Origin: Verrucomicrobiota bacterium
GTDB taxonomy: Bacteria; Verrucomicrobiota; Verrucomicrobiia; Verrucomicrobiales; DEV007
Direction: 5' to 3'
Length of the DNA: 45,424 nucleotides
NCBI GenBank assembly: GCA_020630975.1
Contig: JAHDID010000050.1
Span: 1-45,424 of the forward strand
Shown here: positions 16,708 through 24,598 of the stretch, piece after piece
Layout of the letters: each line of letters begins with the position of its first letter
Numbering within the stretch: the stretch's first letter is position 1
The notes under the pieces: generated by a model
Database searches by the model: none
Told to the model about the DNA's origin: nothing
Seen by the model: the letters and a program-made list of their open reading frames with translations, nothing else
Program-made: the position numbers and the translations under genes

Positions 16708-16765
16708 TTGTACCCTATTCACTCAAAATTGTACCCTATTGAATCGGGACTGTACCCTATTCAAT
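16708..16765 (+). repeat. Triple 21-bp-period repeat, TTGTACCCTATTGAAT type (copy A)
   Basis: Three units begin exactly 21 bp apart at 16708 (TTGTACCCTATTCACT), 16729 (TTGTACCCTATTGAAT) and 16750 (CTGTACCCTATTCAAT). The spacers are CAAAA and CGGGA. The last unit forms an odd palindrome with its flank (CCCTATT-C-AATAGGG). The block fills the gap between efp and the M50-like gene. The same three-unit arrangement is at 21114-21170. Confidence 0.9.
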
Positions 16766-16800
16766 AGGGCTGCTTCCCGATAGAAAGAACGGCCTCCTCT

Positions 16801-17493
16801 GTGCTGGCGCTTAAGTTCATCATAGGCATTTTGCTGATCCCACTGTGCTGGGTGAGCTTTGCTACGTTTTTTCTATTATTTAAATCCGAAGCGAGTGCGG
16901 GTGCTTTTTTCCACATACCAGAGTTCTTCTTTTTTCTGGTAGGCGGCATCATCGCCCTGCTCATCTTCCGCTCCGCTCGGCGCAGCCCTGCGCTGATGTG
17001 GCTCTACGTCGCTGGGCACGAGCTCACCCATGCCCTCTTTGTCATGGTCTGCCGTGGCAGAGTCACCAAAGTCCACATCACAGCTACCGAGGGCGGTCAC
17101 ATCCACTCCGATACCAACAACTTTCTGGTATCACTATCGCCCTACTTCTTCCCATTCTACACCGTCCTATCGATAGGACTCTGGGCGCTAGTCGAGTGGT
17201 TGTTTGTCGATTTTTCGGAGAACCAGCTCTTTTGGCTATATGGCTTGATCGGCCTCACCTGGACCTTTCACATCGCCTACTCGATACGTGTGCTACAGCA
17301 CCAGCAGAGCGACATTACCTACAATGGAAAGCTCTTTTCCTACACCTTCATCTTCCTCATCAACACCCTCGTCATCTCCTGCCTACTCATCATCGCATCA
17401 CCCTCTGTGACCTTCGCGAGCTACGGCAAAGAGTGGCTCGGACACTTCGAGACCATGCGCGGGCTTATCCCACAGACATCTAGATGGCGATAG
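16801..17493 (+). CDS. M50-like membrane zinc metalloprotease
   Basis: A 230-residue membrane protein (GTG start) with about six hydrophobic segments. It has the zinc-protease motif H73-E-L-T-H77 in YVAGHELTHALF, placed at the start of a membrane helix as in site-2 protease (M50) relatives. Downstream FLVSLSPYFFPFYTVLS may supply the second motif region with a Pro-rich helix break. The canonical C-terminal NxxPxxxLDG motif is not obvious, so this could be an M50-related family with a different third ligand. It would act on membrane or membrane-adjacent substrates. It lies 35 bp after the triple repeat and is convergent with the VapBC genes. Confidence 0.72.
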   Translation: MLALKFIIGILLIPLCWVSFATFFLLFKSEASAGAFFHIPEFFFFLVGGIIALLIFRSARRSPALMWLYVAGHELTHALFVMVCRGRVTKVHITATEGGHIHSDTNNFLVSLSPYFFPFYTVLSIGLWALVEWLFVDFSENQLFWLYGLIGLTWTFHIAYSIRVLQHQQSDITYNGKLFSYTFIFLINTLVISCLLIIASPSVTFASYGKEWLGHFETMRGLIPQTSRWR

Positions 17494-17494
17494 T

Positions 17495-17516
17495 GCCGGA
17501 ACGGGTTCATTCCGGC
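17495..17516. terminator. Bidirectional hairpin between convergent genes
   Basis: GCCGGAA (17495-17501) pairs with TTCCGGC (17510-17516) around an 8-nt loop, in the 34-bp gap between the M50-like gene (+) and vapC (-). There is no long T-run on either side, so it is a plausible but unproven terminator. Confidence 0.5.
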
Positions 17517-17527
17517 GATACAAAACC

Positions 17528-17917
17528 TCAATAAAGCTCCAGCGGTAACCACTCTGAGTACTGATCAAAGTCCTTATCTTTGGTCAGTATTTTGACATCC
17601 CACTCGACTGCACATGCTGCTATCAAGAAATCCGTATGAGAGCCTTGGATACCTTTGCTCCGGCATAGATTGAAGAACGAGGCAGCTACTTCAAATATTT
17701 GCTCATCGATCTTTTGACTCGGAAAAGCTCTGAGAGCTTTCTTGATCATTTCAAAGCGCTTACTCTCCTTGATGCCTGAAAGCACCTCTTGTCGAATCGG
17801 GCCAATCATCACCACAACACCCTGCTCGATCAGGGATCTTAGTTGCAGTACCGATTCGGTCACATCTCCATTCTTTCGAAAGGCTTCGGACCACACGTTA
17901 GAATCCACGATCACCAT
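17528..17917 (-). CDS. vapC: VapC-type PIN-domain toxin
   Basis: A 129-residue PIN-domain ribonuclease, the toxin of a type II toxin-antitoxin pair. The start MVIVDSNVWSEAF carries the first catalytic Asp. A conserved Glu lies in IGPIRQEVLSGI, and the later acidic residues are in SHTDFLIAACAVEWDVKILTKDKDFDQY. PIN toxins cleave tRNA or rRNA. The ATG at 17917 shares a base with the antitoxin's stop (TGATG), which fits translational coupling; a GTG at 17920 in the same frame would add one residue. Confidence 0.9.
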   Translation of the reverse strand: MVIVDSNVWSEAFRKNGDVTESVLQLRSLIEQGVVVMIGPIRQEVLSGIKESKRFEMIKKALRAFPSQKIDEQIFEVAASFFNLCRSKGIQGSHTDFLIAACAVEWDVKILTKDKDFDQYSEWLPLELY

Positions 17918-18114
17918 CACTTGCTCCGCGATGCTTTCGGATCGTAGTCGTCAAAGTACTCCACTGTCCCAAACAGATCTAAGACCTTTTTTTGCTCACG
18001 CCTTACAATAAATTCCCGGAGAGCTTCATTAACCGTGTCTTTCTTGGTTTTCTTGCCACCTATCTCTAGCGCTCTGGTAAGAAGAGCATCATCAATCGCA
18101 AGGTTTGTAGCCAT
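17917..18114 (-). CDS. vapB: VapB-type antitoxin
   Basis: A 65-residue antitoxin of the VapB (type II, DUF2191-like) family. The N-terminal DNA-binding part is ATNLAIDDALLTRALEIGGKKTKKDTVN, followed by ALREFIVRREQ, and the C-terminal tail (KVLDLFGTVEYFDDYDPKASR) would wrap the PIN toxin. I chose the ATG at 18114, which has AAGG 8 bp upstream and matches the family N terminus; a longer frame from 18159 is unlikely. It is the first gene of the toxin-antitoxin pair. Confidence 0.88.
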   Translation of the reverse strand: MATNLAIDDALLTRALEIGGKKTKKDTVNEALREFIVRREQKKVLDLFGTVEYFDDYDPKASRSK

Positions 18115-18132
18115 GTGTGAAACCTTACACAT
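18115..18132 (-). promoter_or_regulatory. Possible vapBC operator and ribosome-binding site
   Basis: Directly before vapB, an imperfect inverted repeat, GTGT-GAAACCTT-ACAC, spans about 18116-18131 on the plus strand. On the minus strand it includes the AAGG Shine-Dalgarno. VapB proteins commonly repress their own promoter by binding such palindromes; binding here is inferred. Confidence 0.3.
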
Positions 18133-18216
18133 CGCAGGACAAGCTGTCAAATCGGTCAAGGTGCGAGGTCATCCTCTACTATGAGATTTCGAGTAGGTCA
18201 CGACAGGACTAGTGCC

Positions 18217-19248
18217 TCACTCTCCTTCCGCATTCGACTGCATCATCTTCATCAGAGATGCCGCTTTGCTCATGAGCTCGGGCAGAGTGGGAGCATTTTC
18301 GTTTCGCTCGTTGCCAGCGCCGATGGTCCAGGCTGGTAGCCAGAGGGTCTCTCCTTTTGTGTACCCCATCTCGAGCAGCCGAGTCTCGATATCGGGCATG
18401 TGACCTGCGCCATAAAAGACTGCATCGCGCTGCGGCTGAGCCGCACTGAGCCCGGCGACCTCTTCGATCTTTGCCATGACGATCTCGTTGCGCTTGGAGA
18501 TGAGGACAGACTCCTCGTCCTCCTCCATCTTCGAAATGAAGACCTCGGCCTCGGCTAGAATCGGCCCTAGACTCCGCTTCAGCTGGTTGCTATTGCCAGA
18601 CATGACCGCTCCCATCATCGCCATCATGAACTGGTTGCTCTCTGCCTCTGAGGTGGGCACGCCTCGCATGTGACCGGACTGGGCCAGTTTCATAGCGCGG
18701 GCGAAGGTATTCGACAGCGACTGATTTCCCCCAGAATGATGAGCAAATTCCTCAGCCGTCATATCGGCATGCAGGAAATTCGGCGAAAGGTAGTCGATCT
18801 CGTCGATCTGAAAGTCCAACCCTAGGAGATCTTTGGCCATCTGCTGGATCTCCTGCACCTGAGCCAGATCGCTATCCTCAGACTGCTGGTGAGCTAGACG
18901 CCGAGTCTCCTCGGTGTAGGGCCCACCTACCAACTCGTAGAGCACATGATCGTAGCTCTCGAGATTGCTACTGAGCTTTTCAAAGTACGCCTTGTCCCCC
19001 AGATGGACTACCGCCACGAGATCGAGCGTGTGATTGCCTTTGGTAAACCGGGATACAGCGGTCTCGAGTCGATCGGGCTGCTCTTCCTCTGCGGCCTGCT
19101 GATAGCGCACATAGTCCGCTGGCTCGCCAATGGGGTTTTCGGCATTTGGTTTTGCAAATGGATCTACTGCCTGGCCATGACTGATAGAAACAAAGGCCAG
19201 GAGAAAAACAGCTGAGCAAAGCCACTTTGAGGAGGCAGGAAAACACAT
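18217..19248 (-). CDS. TraB/GumN-like secreted protein
   Basis: A 343-residue protein with a signal peptide (residues about 1-25, ending near SISHGQA). The mature region fits the TraB/PrgY/GumN (TIKI-like) fold: an early LDLVAVVHLGDKAYFEKLSSNLESYDHVLYELVGG block, an internal helical region with SKRNEIVMAKIEEV, and a late VFYGAGHMPDIETRLLEMGY block. These correspond to the paired GxxH and E-containing motifs of the superfamily, which is proposed to be metal-dependent proteases. It is probably periplasmic. It is followed at 19301 by the dehydrogenase gene on the same strand, upstream in transcription order. Function in this organism is not known. Confidence 0.75.
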   Translation of the reverse strand: MCFPASSKWLCSAVFLLAFVSISHGQAVDPFAKPNAENPIGEPADYVRYQQAAEEEQPDRLETAVSRFTKGNHTLDLVAVVHLGDKAYFEKLSSNLESYDHVLYELVGGPYTEETRRLAHQQSEDSDLAQVQEIQQMAKDLLGLDFQIDEIDYLSPNFLHADMTAEEFAHHSGGNQSLSNTFARAMKLAQSGHMRGVPTSEAESNQFMMAMMGAVMSGNSNQLKRSLGPILAEAEVFISKMEEDEESVLISKRNEIVMAKIEEVAGLSAAQPQRDAVFYGAGHMPDIETRLLEMGYTKGETLWLPAWTIGAGNERNENAPTLPELMSKAASLMKMMQSNAEGE

Positions 19249-19300
19249 ACCGGAGTGTAATGGACGAACAGGGATTTGGGAATTGCTAAAATCCGTCGCC

Positions 19301-20251
19301 TCACGCGACTCGATTTCGCTCTGTACCAGCCTGAAAAGCCTCTAGATTCACCACCACATCTGCGAGCAGCCGCAGACGCGACTGCACCGAGCTCCATGCT
19401 GTGTGAGGAGTGATCAGGAGATTTGGCAGATCTGCGGTGATCAATGGATGATCCGCCGCAGGTGGCTCCTGGGAGAGGACATCCAAGCCAGCGCCACCTA
19501 TCTCACCTGCCTGTAGAGCCGTGAGCAAGTCTGCCTCGTTGACCAGATCGCCGCGACCGGTATTAATCAAAATCGCAGTTGGCTTCATCTGCTCGAGGCG
19601 AGCCTGATTGATCATGTGGTGATTGTGCTCGGTGAGCGGACAGTGCAGAGAGATCACATCGCACTCGGAGAAAAAGCGGTCTGCCTGCCAGCGCTCGACC
19701 TCGCCCCCATCGCTACTCCCCTCCCGAGCAAGTGCCACGATGGTCATGCCAAAACTCTCACCTATCCGAGCGACTGCCTGGCCGATGTCTCCATAGCCTG
19801 CGATCCCGAAAGTGAGCCCCTGGAGCTCGTGGATCGGATGATCGAGCCGGGTGAACATAGGCGACTCTGCCCAGCTCGCTGGAGCTACCGTGTAGCGATC
19901 GACCTTGGTCACGAGATTGAGCAACATCGCAAAGACATGCTGCGCCACACCCGGAGTGCTGTAGCCTTTCACATTCATCACGGCTATGCCTCGATCCTTC
20001 GCTGCCTGTAGATCGACATTGTTCGTACCAGTCGCCACCACTTGGATCGCACGTAGGGAGCCTGTGCCCTCTATCGCCGACCGATCCAGCACGACTTTAT
20101 TGGTCAGGACTATCTCGGCACCTGCGATGCGCTCGGAGACTTGTGCTGGGGCTGTCAGTCCGTAGTAGACGACTTCGCCCAGCTTTTCTAAAGCAGTGAA
20201 ATCGATATCTCCTGCATCCAAAGTATCGCGATCGAGAAAAACTATCTTCAT
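19301..20251 (-). CDS. D-2-hydroxyacid dehydrogenase (glycerate dehydrogenase-like)
   Basis: A 316-residue NAD(P)-dependent oxidoreductase of the D-isomer-specific 2-hydroxyacid dehydrogenase family. The Rossmann motif is GYGDIG (residues 152-157). The catalytic set is R233 (NTGRGD), E262 (SQEPP) and H283 (TPHTAW). The substrate domain has VVATGTNNVDLQAAKDRGIAV and KGYSTPGVAQH. Overall pattern and length are closest to glycerate/hydroxypyruvate reductase (HprA) enzymes, but glyoxylate or other substrates cannot be excluded. The second beta strand ends in ALAREG rather than an acidic residue, so cofactor preference is uncertain. Start at ATG 20251. Confidence 0.9.
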   Translation of the reverse strand: MKIVFLDRDTLDAGDIDFTALEKLGEVVYYGLTAPAQVSERIAGAEIVLTNKVVLDRSAIEGTGSLRAIQVVATGTNNVDLQAAKDRGIAVMNVKGYSTPGVAQHVFAMLLNLVTKVDRYTVAPASWAESPMFTRLDHPIHELQGLTFGIAGYGDIGQAVARIGESFGMTIVALAREGSSDGGEVERWQADRFFSECDVISLHCPLTEHNHHMINQARLEQMKPTAILINTGRGDLVNEADLLTALQAGEIGGAGLDVLSQEPPAADHPLITADLPNLLITPHTAWSSVQSRLRLLADVVVNLEAFQAGTERNRVA

Positions 20252-20465
20252 GAGTATGACACGAGTAAATCCAAATCAAATAACCGCAGCTATTAAAATA
20301 AATCAGCCTAATTCTTCATCGCTTTACTCAGCCCTGCCTCACATGTTTCACAATAATCGAACGTGCATCCAACCGTATACAACTTAGACTTCTTGAGAGA
20401 CTTATTCAGTCTTATATGATTCGGAAAACGATCTGCATGCCGGTCATATGATTTAGTAGGAGAAA
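20252..20465. other. Noncoding gap
   Basis: 214 bp between the dehydrogenase start and the end of the small lipoprotein gene, both on the minus strand. I see no tRNA, open frame of note or strong hairpin. It probably carries the dehydrogenase promoter. Two near-copies of ATATGATT occur around 20416 and 20447. Confidence 0.4.
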
Positions 20466-20696
20466 TCAACACCCCTCGCTCCTGTAGCCCTGAACAGTCA
20501 TTAAGGGCTGTTGATGCTTACTACAATGTCGGACCCCGTTGGAGCATTGGTAAACATTTGTCCCTGTATTCGCTACACGTTCTCCCTTCAGAGCACTCGA
20601 TGAGCAGGAAATAGATATCTGAAATAATAGTATCAGTAAAGCCACTCTCAAAGCAGTTGCGCCCTTGCCTGCAAACAGCCGTACTAACAAATTCAT
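20466..20696 (-). CDS. Small Cys-rich lipoprotein
   Basis: A 76-residue protein with a hydrophobic leader (ALRVALLILLFQISISC) that ends in a lipobox-like ISISC, followed by CSSSALKGERVANTG. The C-terminal part is short and Cys-rich: VYQCSNGVRHCSKHQQPLM, then a terminal Cys. This resembles small metal- or disulfide-stabilised modules with a C-x-x-H element. The ATG at 20696 overlaps the stop of the upstream membrane-protein gene (TGATG); a GTG at 20699 is an alternative. Likely envelope-located; function unknown. Confidence 0.6.
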   Translation of the reverse strand: MNLLVRLFAGKGATALRVALLILLFQISISCSSSALKGERVANTGTNVYQCSNGVRHCSKHQQPLMTVQGYRSEGC

Positions 20697-21094
20697 CACT
20701 CTAACTCTGAAAGAAAAGAGCCGCGTTGTTTCCGCGCGGAAGCAATACCCACGACTCCCGCTACAATCATGGCCAGACCTAAAGCCACAATAAATAGTGC
20801 GATATAAAAGATCGGTTGGCTAATGGAACCAACGACAAAGGCAACCATATAGATAGAGGCTATCCCGGCGATCATGATGAATAGTCCTAAGCGGAGCTTT
20901 TTCATCTGCAGGCCTCGGATGATGTCGAGCCTCACCCGCTGCCCTTCCGCGATAAGCTCGGATGTGATCTCCTCGCTCAACTCATTGGCCGATATGATCT
21001 GGTCGATTTTCTCTTGGCCTGTATCAGCGACGATCGCTTTGGTGATGCGGCTCTGGATCCGCTCCCGCCGCTCCTCCGATAGCTCTTCGTCCAT
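20696..21094 (-). CDS. Two-helix membrane protein, unknown function
   Basis: A 132-residue protein with a charged, helical N-terminal half (SEERRERIQSRITKAIVAD, ANELSEEITSELIAEGQRV). It is followed by two membrane segments (LGLFIMIAGIASIYMVAFVVG and IFYIALFIVALGLAMIVAGVVGIA) and a short basic tail. No recognised domain. It is coupled to the downstream lipoprotein by a one-base overlap. A triple 21-bp repeat sits 20 bp upstream of its start. Confidence 0.65.
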   Translation of the reverse strand: MDEELSEERRERIQSRITKAIVADTGQEKIDQIISANELSEEITSELIAEGQRVRLDIIRGLQMKKLRLGLFIMIAGIASIYMVAFVVGSISQPIFYIALFIVALGLAMIVAGVVGIASARKQRGSFLSELE

Positions 21095-21113
21095 GATGAC
21101 CCCAAAAGGCAGA

Positions 21114-21170
21114 TTGTACCCTATTGAATGAAAATTGTACCCTATTGAATCGGGACTGTACCCTATTGAA
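21114..21170 (+). repeat. Triple 21-bp-period repeat, TTGTACCCTATTGAAT type (copy B)
   Basis: Units start at 21114 and 21135 (both TTGTACCCTATTGAAT) and 21156 (CTGTACCCTATTGAA), 21 bp apart. Spacers are GAAAA and CGGGA, nearly the same as at 16708-16765. It fills the gap between yebC (end) and the two-helix membrane protein gene (start), both on the minus strand, so its orientation relative to the downstream gene is opposite to copy A. Confidence 0.9.
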
Positions 21171-21178
21171 ATGCCGCG

Positions 21179-21889
21179 CTAAGCGACATTGGTAAAGACC
21201 GCTTGGACATCTTCGTCTTCCTCGATCTTGTCGAGAAGCGCCTCGATCTCGTCCATCTGATCTTCGCTGAATTCCTGTGGGTTGTTGGGGATACGCTGCG
21301 GGCTGGCTTTTTTGATCTCGAGGCCCATCTCTTCCACGCCTTTGGTCAATTTACCAAAATCGGTGAACTCACCCGTGGCGTAGCCGACACCATCATTCAT
21401 GGTCAGCTCCTCCAATCCATGGTCGATGAGCTCTAGCTCGATCTCCTCAGGATCTTTGTCCTCAGGCAGAACAAACTCGACGACAGCCTTGCGATCGAAC
21501 ATAAACTCCAGCGCCCCTGTCTGCAGCGCCTCGCCGCCGGACTTGTTGAAATAGGTCTTAATATTCGAGACTGTGCGGTTAGTATTGTCAGTAGCTGTTT
21601 CGACAAACACCATCACACCATGAGGGCCTTTGCCCTCATAATTGATCTCTTTGATCTCAGCCATGTCCTTGCCGCTGGCGCGCTTGATGGCTTTATCAAT
21701 GTTGTCCTTGGGCATGTTTTGCGCCTTCGCATTCATGATAGCGAGGCGCAGAGACGAATTCGACTCAGGATCTGGGCCACCATCTTTGGCGGCCATAGTG
21801 ATAGCTTTACCCAATTTTGGAAACAGCTTGGACATCTTGTCCCAGCGTTTTTCTTTGGATGCACGGCGGTATTCGAAAGCTCTGCCCAT
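21179..21889 (-). CDS. YebC/PmpR/TACO1-family protein (YeeN type)
   Basis: A 236-residue member of the YebC family, reported as transcriptional regulators and, more recently, as ribosome-associated factors relieving stalling at proline-rich sequences. The conserved N terminus is [30 protein letters not shown], in pieces matching the YeeN-like branch. [32 protein letters not shown] and [23 protein letters not shown] are hallmarks of the family. The ATG at 21889 fits the family start; the frame is open seven codons further. It follows the polymerase III delta' gene on the same strand. Confidence 0.92.
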   Translation of the reverse strand: MGRAFEYRRASKEKRWDKMSKLFPKLGKAITMAAKDGGPDPESNSSLRLAIMNAKAQNMPKDNIDKAIKRASGKDMAEIKEINYEGKGPHGVMVFVETATDNTNRTVSNIKTYFNKSGGEALQTGALEFMFDRKAVVEFVLPEDKDPEEIELELIDHGLEELTMNDGVGYATGEFTDFGKLTKGVEEMGLEIKKASPQRIPNNPQEFSEDQMDEIEALLDKIEEDEDVQAVFTNVA

Positions 21890-21956
21890 AGGATGGCAAA
21901 GTTTTCCCACAGCAGCGTTTTCGCAAGTGCTTTTGGCTAGCTTCCTTTAGGAGAAA

Positions 21957-22937
21957 TCAGGCAAAAGCCTTGATAAAGCCCACTTCTAAAGCCAACGCCT
22001 CGGTGGCATTGGTATTCAGGTGACCTCGCAGAGTGTCGACCGCCTCGATCCGGCGCGACAGCTCGTCGGCACTCAGACGCTGTGCCAGCTGCCCTGTAGC
22101 AGAGGCGTAGTCTGGCAGGTCTAGCGCTTGGCTGCCATTCTGCAGACGCAGCGCATCGCCAAACCACATGAGCAGATACTCGAGCAGCTGGTTTCTCCGC
22201 TCCAGATACAGGCTCTCCGTCCGCGCTTTATAATACTCCTCTCGCTGCTTGAGATAGTTGCCCTCGGTGGTTTTCTGAAATTTCTCAGCCTCGGCTTTCA
22301 TCGCGTCATCATTCTCCTTGCCGACTGCGTCTTTCTCCTGCTTCAGCAGGCTCGAAAATCGCGACATGAGGCCCAGGGCACCCGATACCCCAGAAGTACC
22401 CGCAGTGGAGTAGTTCTGCAGCGCATCGAGAAAGGGGCGGGCTTTCTCCGGCACCACGGCTGGCCCTGGCTCGCCGATCAAGTCGACGCGGATGCAGCGT
22501 GAGAGGATGGTATCTAGCAACATCTCGGGCTGTGCTGTGACCAGTATCAGGCGACAGCCCGCCGGCGGTTCCTCGAGGGTCTTGAGAAAGGCGTTCTCCG
22601 CCTCCAGTCCCATGCACTCCGCATTTTTGATGATGGCAAACTTGGTCACATCTGGCTCGGCAGCCATCTGCAGCACATGCTCGGCCGCTCGGATGGCAGC
22701 TACAGTGATACGCCGCGATTTCGACTCAGGACCCACGATATGAGTGGTCGCATCGCGCAGATCCTCCAGCGATCGAGCGCTAGGAGGCACGCCGAGGCGC
22801 GTCATCTCGACCAGGCGAATCGCCACCTCCTCTTTGCCCGATCCCGCAGGACCAGTGATGAGGTAAGCGTGAGCGAGGCGGTTGTTCTGACCTGCCTGCT
22901 CGATTAATTCCAGTGCTTTTTCTTTACGAAAACTCAT
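21957..22937 (-). CDS. DNA polymerase III delta' subunit (HolB-like)
   Basis: A 326-residue AAA+ clamp-loader subunit. The N terminus, LAHAYLITGPAGSGKEEVAIRLVE, carries a Walker A in which the Lys is followed by Glu (GPAGSGKE), consistent with a delta' that does not hydrolyse ATP. FAIIKNAECMGLEAENAFLKTLEEPPAGCRLILVT and LLDTILSRCIRVDL are the Walker B-like and sensor/arginine-finger (SRC) blocks shared with DnaX. The C-terminal half is helical and highly charged with KQREEYYKARTESLYLERR. No Zn-binding Cys cluster is visible. It lies 6 bp downstream of the Uma2 gene. Confidence 0.86.
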   Translation of the reverse strand: MSFRKEKALELIEQAGQNNRLAHAYLITGPAGSGKEEVAIRLVEMTRLGVPPSARSLEDLRDATTHIVGPESKSRRITVAAIRAAEHVLQMAAEPDVTKFAIIKNAECMGLEAENAFLKTLEEPPAGCRLILVTAQPEMLLDTILSRCIRVDLIGEPGPAVVPEKARPFLDALQNYSTAGTSGVSGALGLMSRFSSLLKQEKDAVGKENDDAMKAEAEKFQKTTEGNYLKQREEYYKARTESLYLERRNQLLEYLLMWFGDALRLQNGSQALDLPDYASATGQLAQRLSADELSRRIEAVDTLRGHLNTNATEALALEVGFIKAFA

Positions 22938-22943
22938 AGAGGT

Positions 22944-23561
22944 CTAGTCCCCGCTATCCTCTGCCGACGGGGCCTGTTCGATATTGGCAAAAACATCGGT
23001 CAACGCAAGCTGTAGGTCTGGAATGATCTCGCTGGCATCTAGCACAGCGTGGTCTTTTTCTGAATATCCCTTCACATCCACTGGCGATGTGTGCACAAAA
23101 ATCTTTCGAGCCACGGGTCCCACGATCCACACCTGCCCCACCCCGATACTAAAATAATCTTCTAGCTTCTCTTGGACATGCTCCCATGAATTACTAGGCG
23201 AGACGATCTCGATAACCAATTCAGGCGGTTGATCGAGCCCCGAATAATCCCCCAATGCGGAAACTTTCGCAGAACTCAGGAATGCCAAGTCCGCTGCCCG
23301 GCAGCGGTTCTTTTCTGAATCGATGAGGATAGAGATATCGCCGACACAGAGTTTCCCCAAGCCTGCCTCTGATATAGCTGGTCGCAGCATAAAATACAAA
23401 TCACCAGCCAATTCACCATGGACCCGATTATTATTTCCCATTTGTCTCACTTTCCCATCGATCAACTCCACCCGGCCCTCGAGCTGCAATTCTGCAAACT
23501 CCTCAAGGGTATAGAGCCTGTCGACTGACTCTGCTGGGTTTAGACTTTGAGCCACTGCCAT
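22944..23561 (-). CDS. Uma2-family (DUF820) endonuclease-like protein
   Basis: A 205-residue PD-(D/E)XK-fold protein of the Uma2/DUF820 family. Diagnostic segments are LYTLEEFAELQLEGRVELIDGKV (first acidic residue and strand), VCGDISIL-like ILID followed by RAADLAFLS (Asp), and PPELVIEIVSPSN (Glu plus turn), then KLEDYFSIGVGQVWIVGP. Members are abundant in cyanobacteria and PVC bacteria; activity and biological role are largely unknown. It is probably co-transcribed with holB (6-bp gap). Confidence 0.9.
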   Translation of the reverse strand: MAVAQSLNPAESVDRLYTLEEFAELQLEGRVELIDGKVRQMGNNNRVHGELAGDLYFMLRPAISEAGLGKLCVGDISILIDSEKNRCRAADLAFLSSAKVSALGDYSGLDQPPELVIEIVSPSNSWEHVQEKLEDYFSIGVGQVWIVGPVARKIFVHTSPVDVKGYSEKDHAVLDASEIIPDLQLALTDVFANIEQAPSAEDSGD

Positions 23562-23633
23562 AGAAAAAGACTAACACTGGGCTGCTGTGGCGCAAGAAGC
23601 GAGATTCAAACCCGAGTCGAGGGCTAACTTCAC

Positions 23634-24122
23634 TCACTCCAGAACCTGGATCTGCGAGTTTAACTGATTTGCAGCAGCCCCTGGAACGGTCTCCGAACTC
23701 CCTCGGCTCACCGTATGGACGATGGTGACCATATCACCCACGCGCGGCACGCCTTCGGTCAGATCAGCCGCCAGGAAACCACTTTTGGTAGCAGGGCTTG
23801 CCTTCATACGAGCCGAGATCACTGCACCAGAGCCGTAGGCGACGATAGGTGTGCCCGGCTCCAGCTGACGGGTGCGCGAGGATTTGATCAGGACAAATCC
23901 CGCCTCTCGATCGACGAAATGAATCTTGCCAATCGGTATCTGCATCGATTCCGCCTTCGGCAGAGGCTTCTTCTTTCCCTGAGACTGAGTCACTTCCGAT
24001 GAAGACTTCTTCACCGATAGACCGGGCCCGATAGGGGTGCAGCCCACCAGAACACAGAGCATCGCGACGGTAGCGATTGCTACCATCAGCTGAACCATGT
24101 GCCTATTTTGCCTAAATTTCAT
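23634..24122 (-). CDS. Putative lipoprotein
   Basis: A 162-residue protein with a lipoprotein signal (MVAIATVAMLCVLVGC, lipobox LVGC). A low-complexity Ser/Lys/Pro segment follows (VKKSSSEVTQSQGKKKPLPKA), then a compact beta-rich domain: IPIGKIHFVDREAGFVLIKSS, LEPGTPIVAYG, ISARMKASPATKSGFLAADL and PRVGDMVTIVH. This looks like a small beta-barrel. I used the ATG at 24122, which has AGG just upstream; a longer frame to 24194 would put the signal peptide too far in and overlap the divergent gene. Function unknown. Confidence 0.7.
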   Translation of the reverse strand: MKFRQNRHMVQLMVAIATVAMLCVLVGCTPIGPGLSVKKSSSEVTQSQGKKKPLPKAESMQIPIGKIHFVDREAGFVLIKSSRTRQLEPGTPIVAYGSGAVISARMKASPATKSGFLAADLTEGVPRVGDMVTIVHTVSRGSSETVPGAAANQLNSQIQVLE

Positions 24123-24193
24123 ACCTGTGCTACAAAGCCTAACGACACAGTGCCAGAATCGGTTAGGATATTCAAGGCCATCAGTTGGACCCA

Positions 24194-24598
24194 ATGAATC
24201 TCTTTGTCTACGGAACCCTTCTCTTCCCTAGTATTCGTCGATTAGTCATCGGACGTGACATAAAAGGCATCTCAGCTACGCTAACTGGCTATCAGATCTA
24301 TCGTGTGAAGGATGCCACCTTCCCTGCGATCGTCCAAGCCACAGCGGGCGAGGAGACAGCATCTATTCCTGGGGAGATCATAACCGGCCTCAGCGAGGTG
24401 GAGATGGATCGGCTCGATCAGTACGAAGACACCTTTTACCAGCGAATAGAGGTCTCTATCGACGAGCAGATAGCTCAAGTCTACATCCTACCCGCCGAAC
24501 TAGCTGCAGAAGTACTCTCGGAAGATAACTGGACTCGAGAGTGGTTTGCCACGCACCACTACGCAGCATTCCTAGAGAGGATCAGTCGCTACTACTGA
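24194..24598 (+). CDS. Gamma-glutamylcyclotransferase-like (GGCT/AIG2) protein
   Basis: A 134-residue single-domain protein of the GGCT-like fold. The N-terminal MNLFVYGTLLFPSI contains the YGTL substrate-binding loop. ITGLSEVEMDRLDQYEDTFYQRIEV is the conserved 'LD.YE' block with the catalytic Glu region. Members cyclise gamma-glutamyl amino acids or related amines to 5-oxoproline, but many bacterial ones are uncharacterised. An in-frame TTG at 24185 adds three residues; I chose the ATG. It is convergent with the repeat protein gene, and the two coding regions overlap by 7 bp with no terminator space. Confidence 0.82.
   Translation: MNLFVYGTLLFPSIRRLVIGRDIKGISATLTGYQIYRVKDATFPAIVQATAGEETASIPGEIITGLSEVEMDRLDQYEDTFYQRIEVSIDEQIAQVYILPAELAAEVLSEDNWTREWFATHHYAAFLERISRYY

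Noticed and set aside
16708-16765. Intrinsic terminator of efp
   Set aside because: Only the last unit forms a palindrome, with a 1-nt centre and no T-run; the 21-bp periodicity and the second locus point to a repeat element instead.
20252-20465. tRNA or small RNA gene in the gap
   Set aside because: No cloverleaf, T-loop consensus or strong hairpin could be found by eye.
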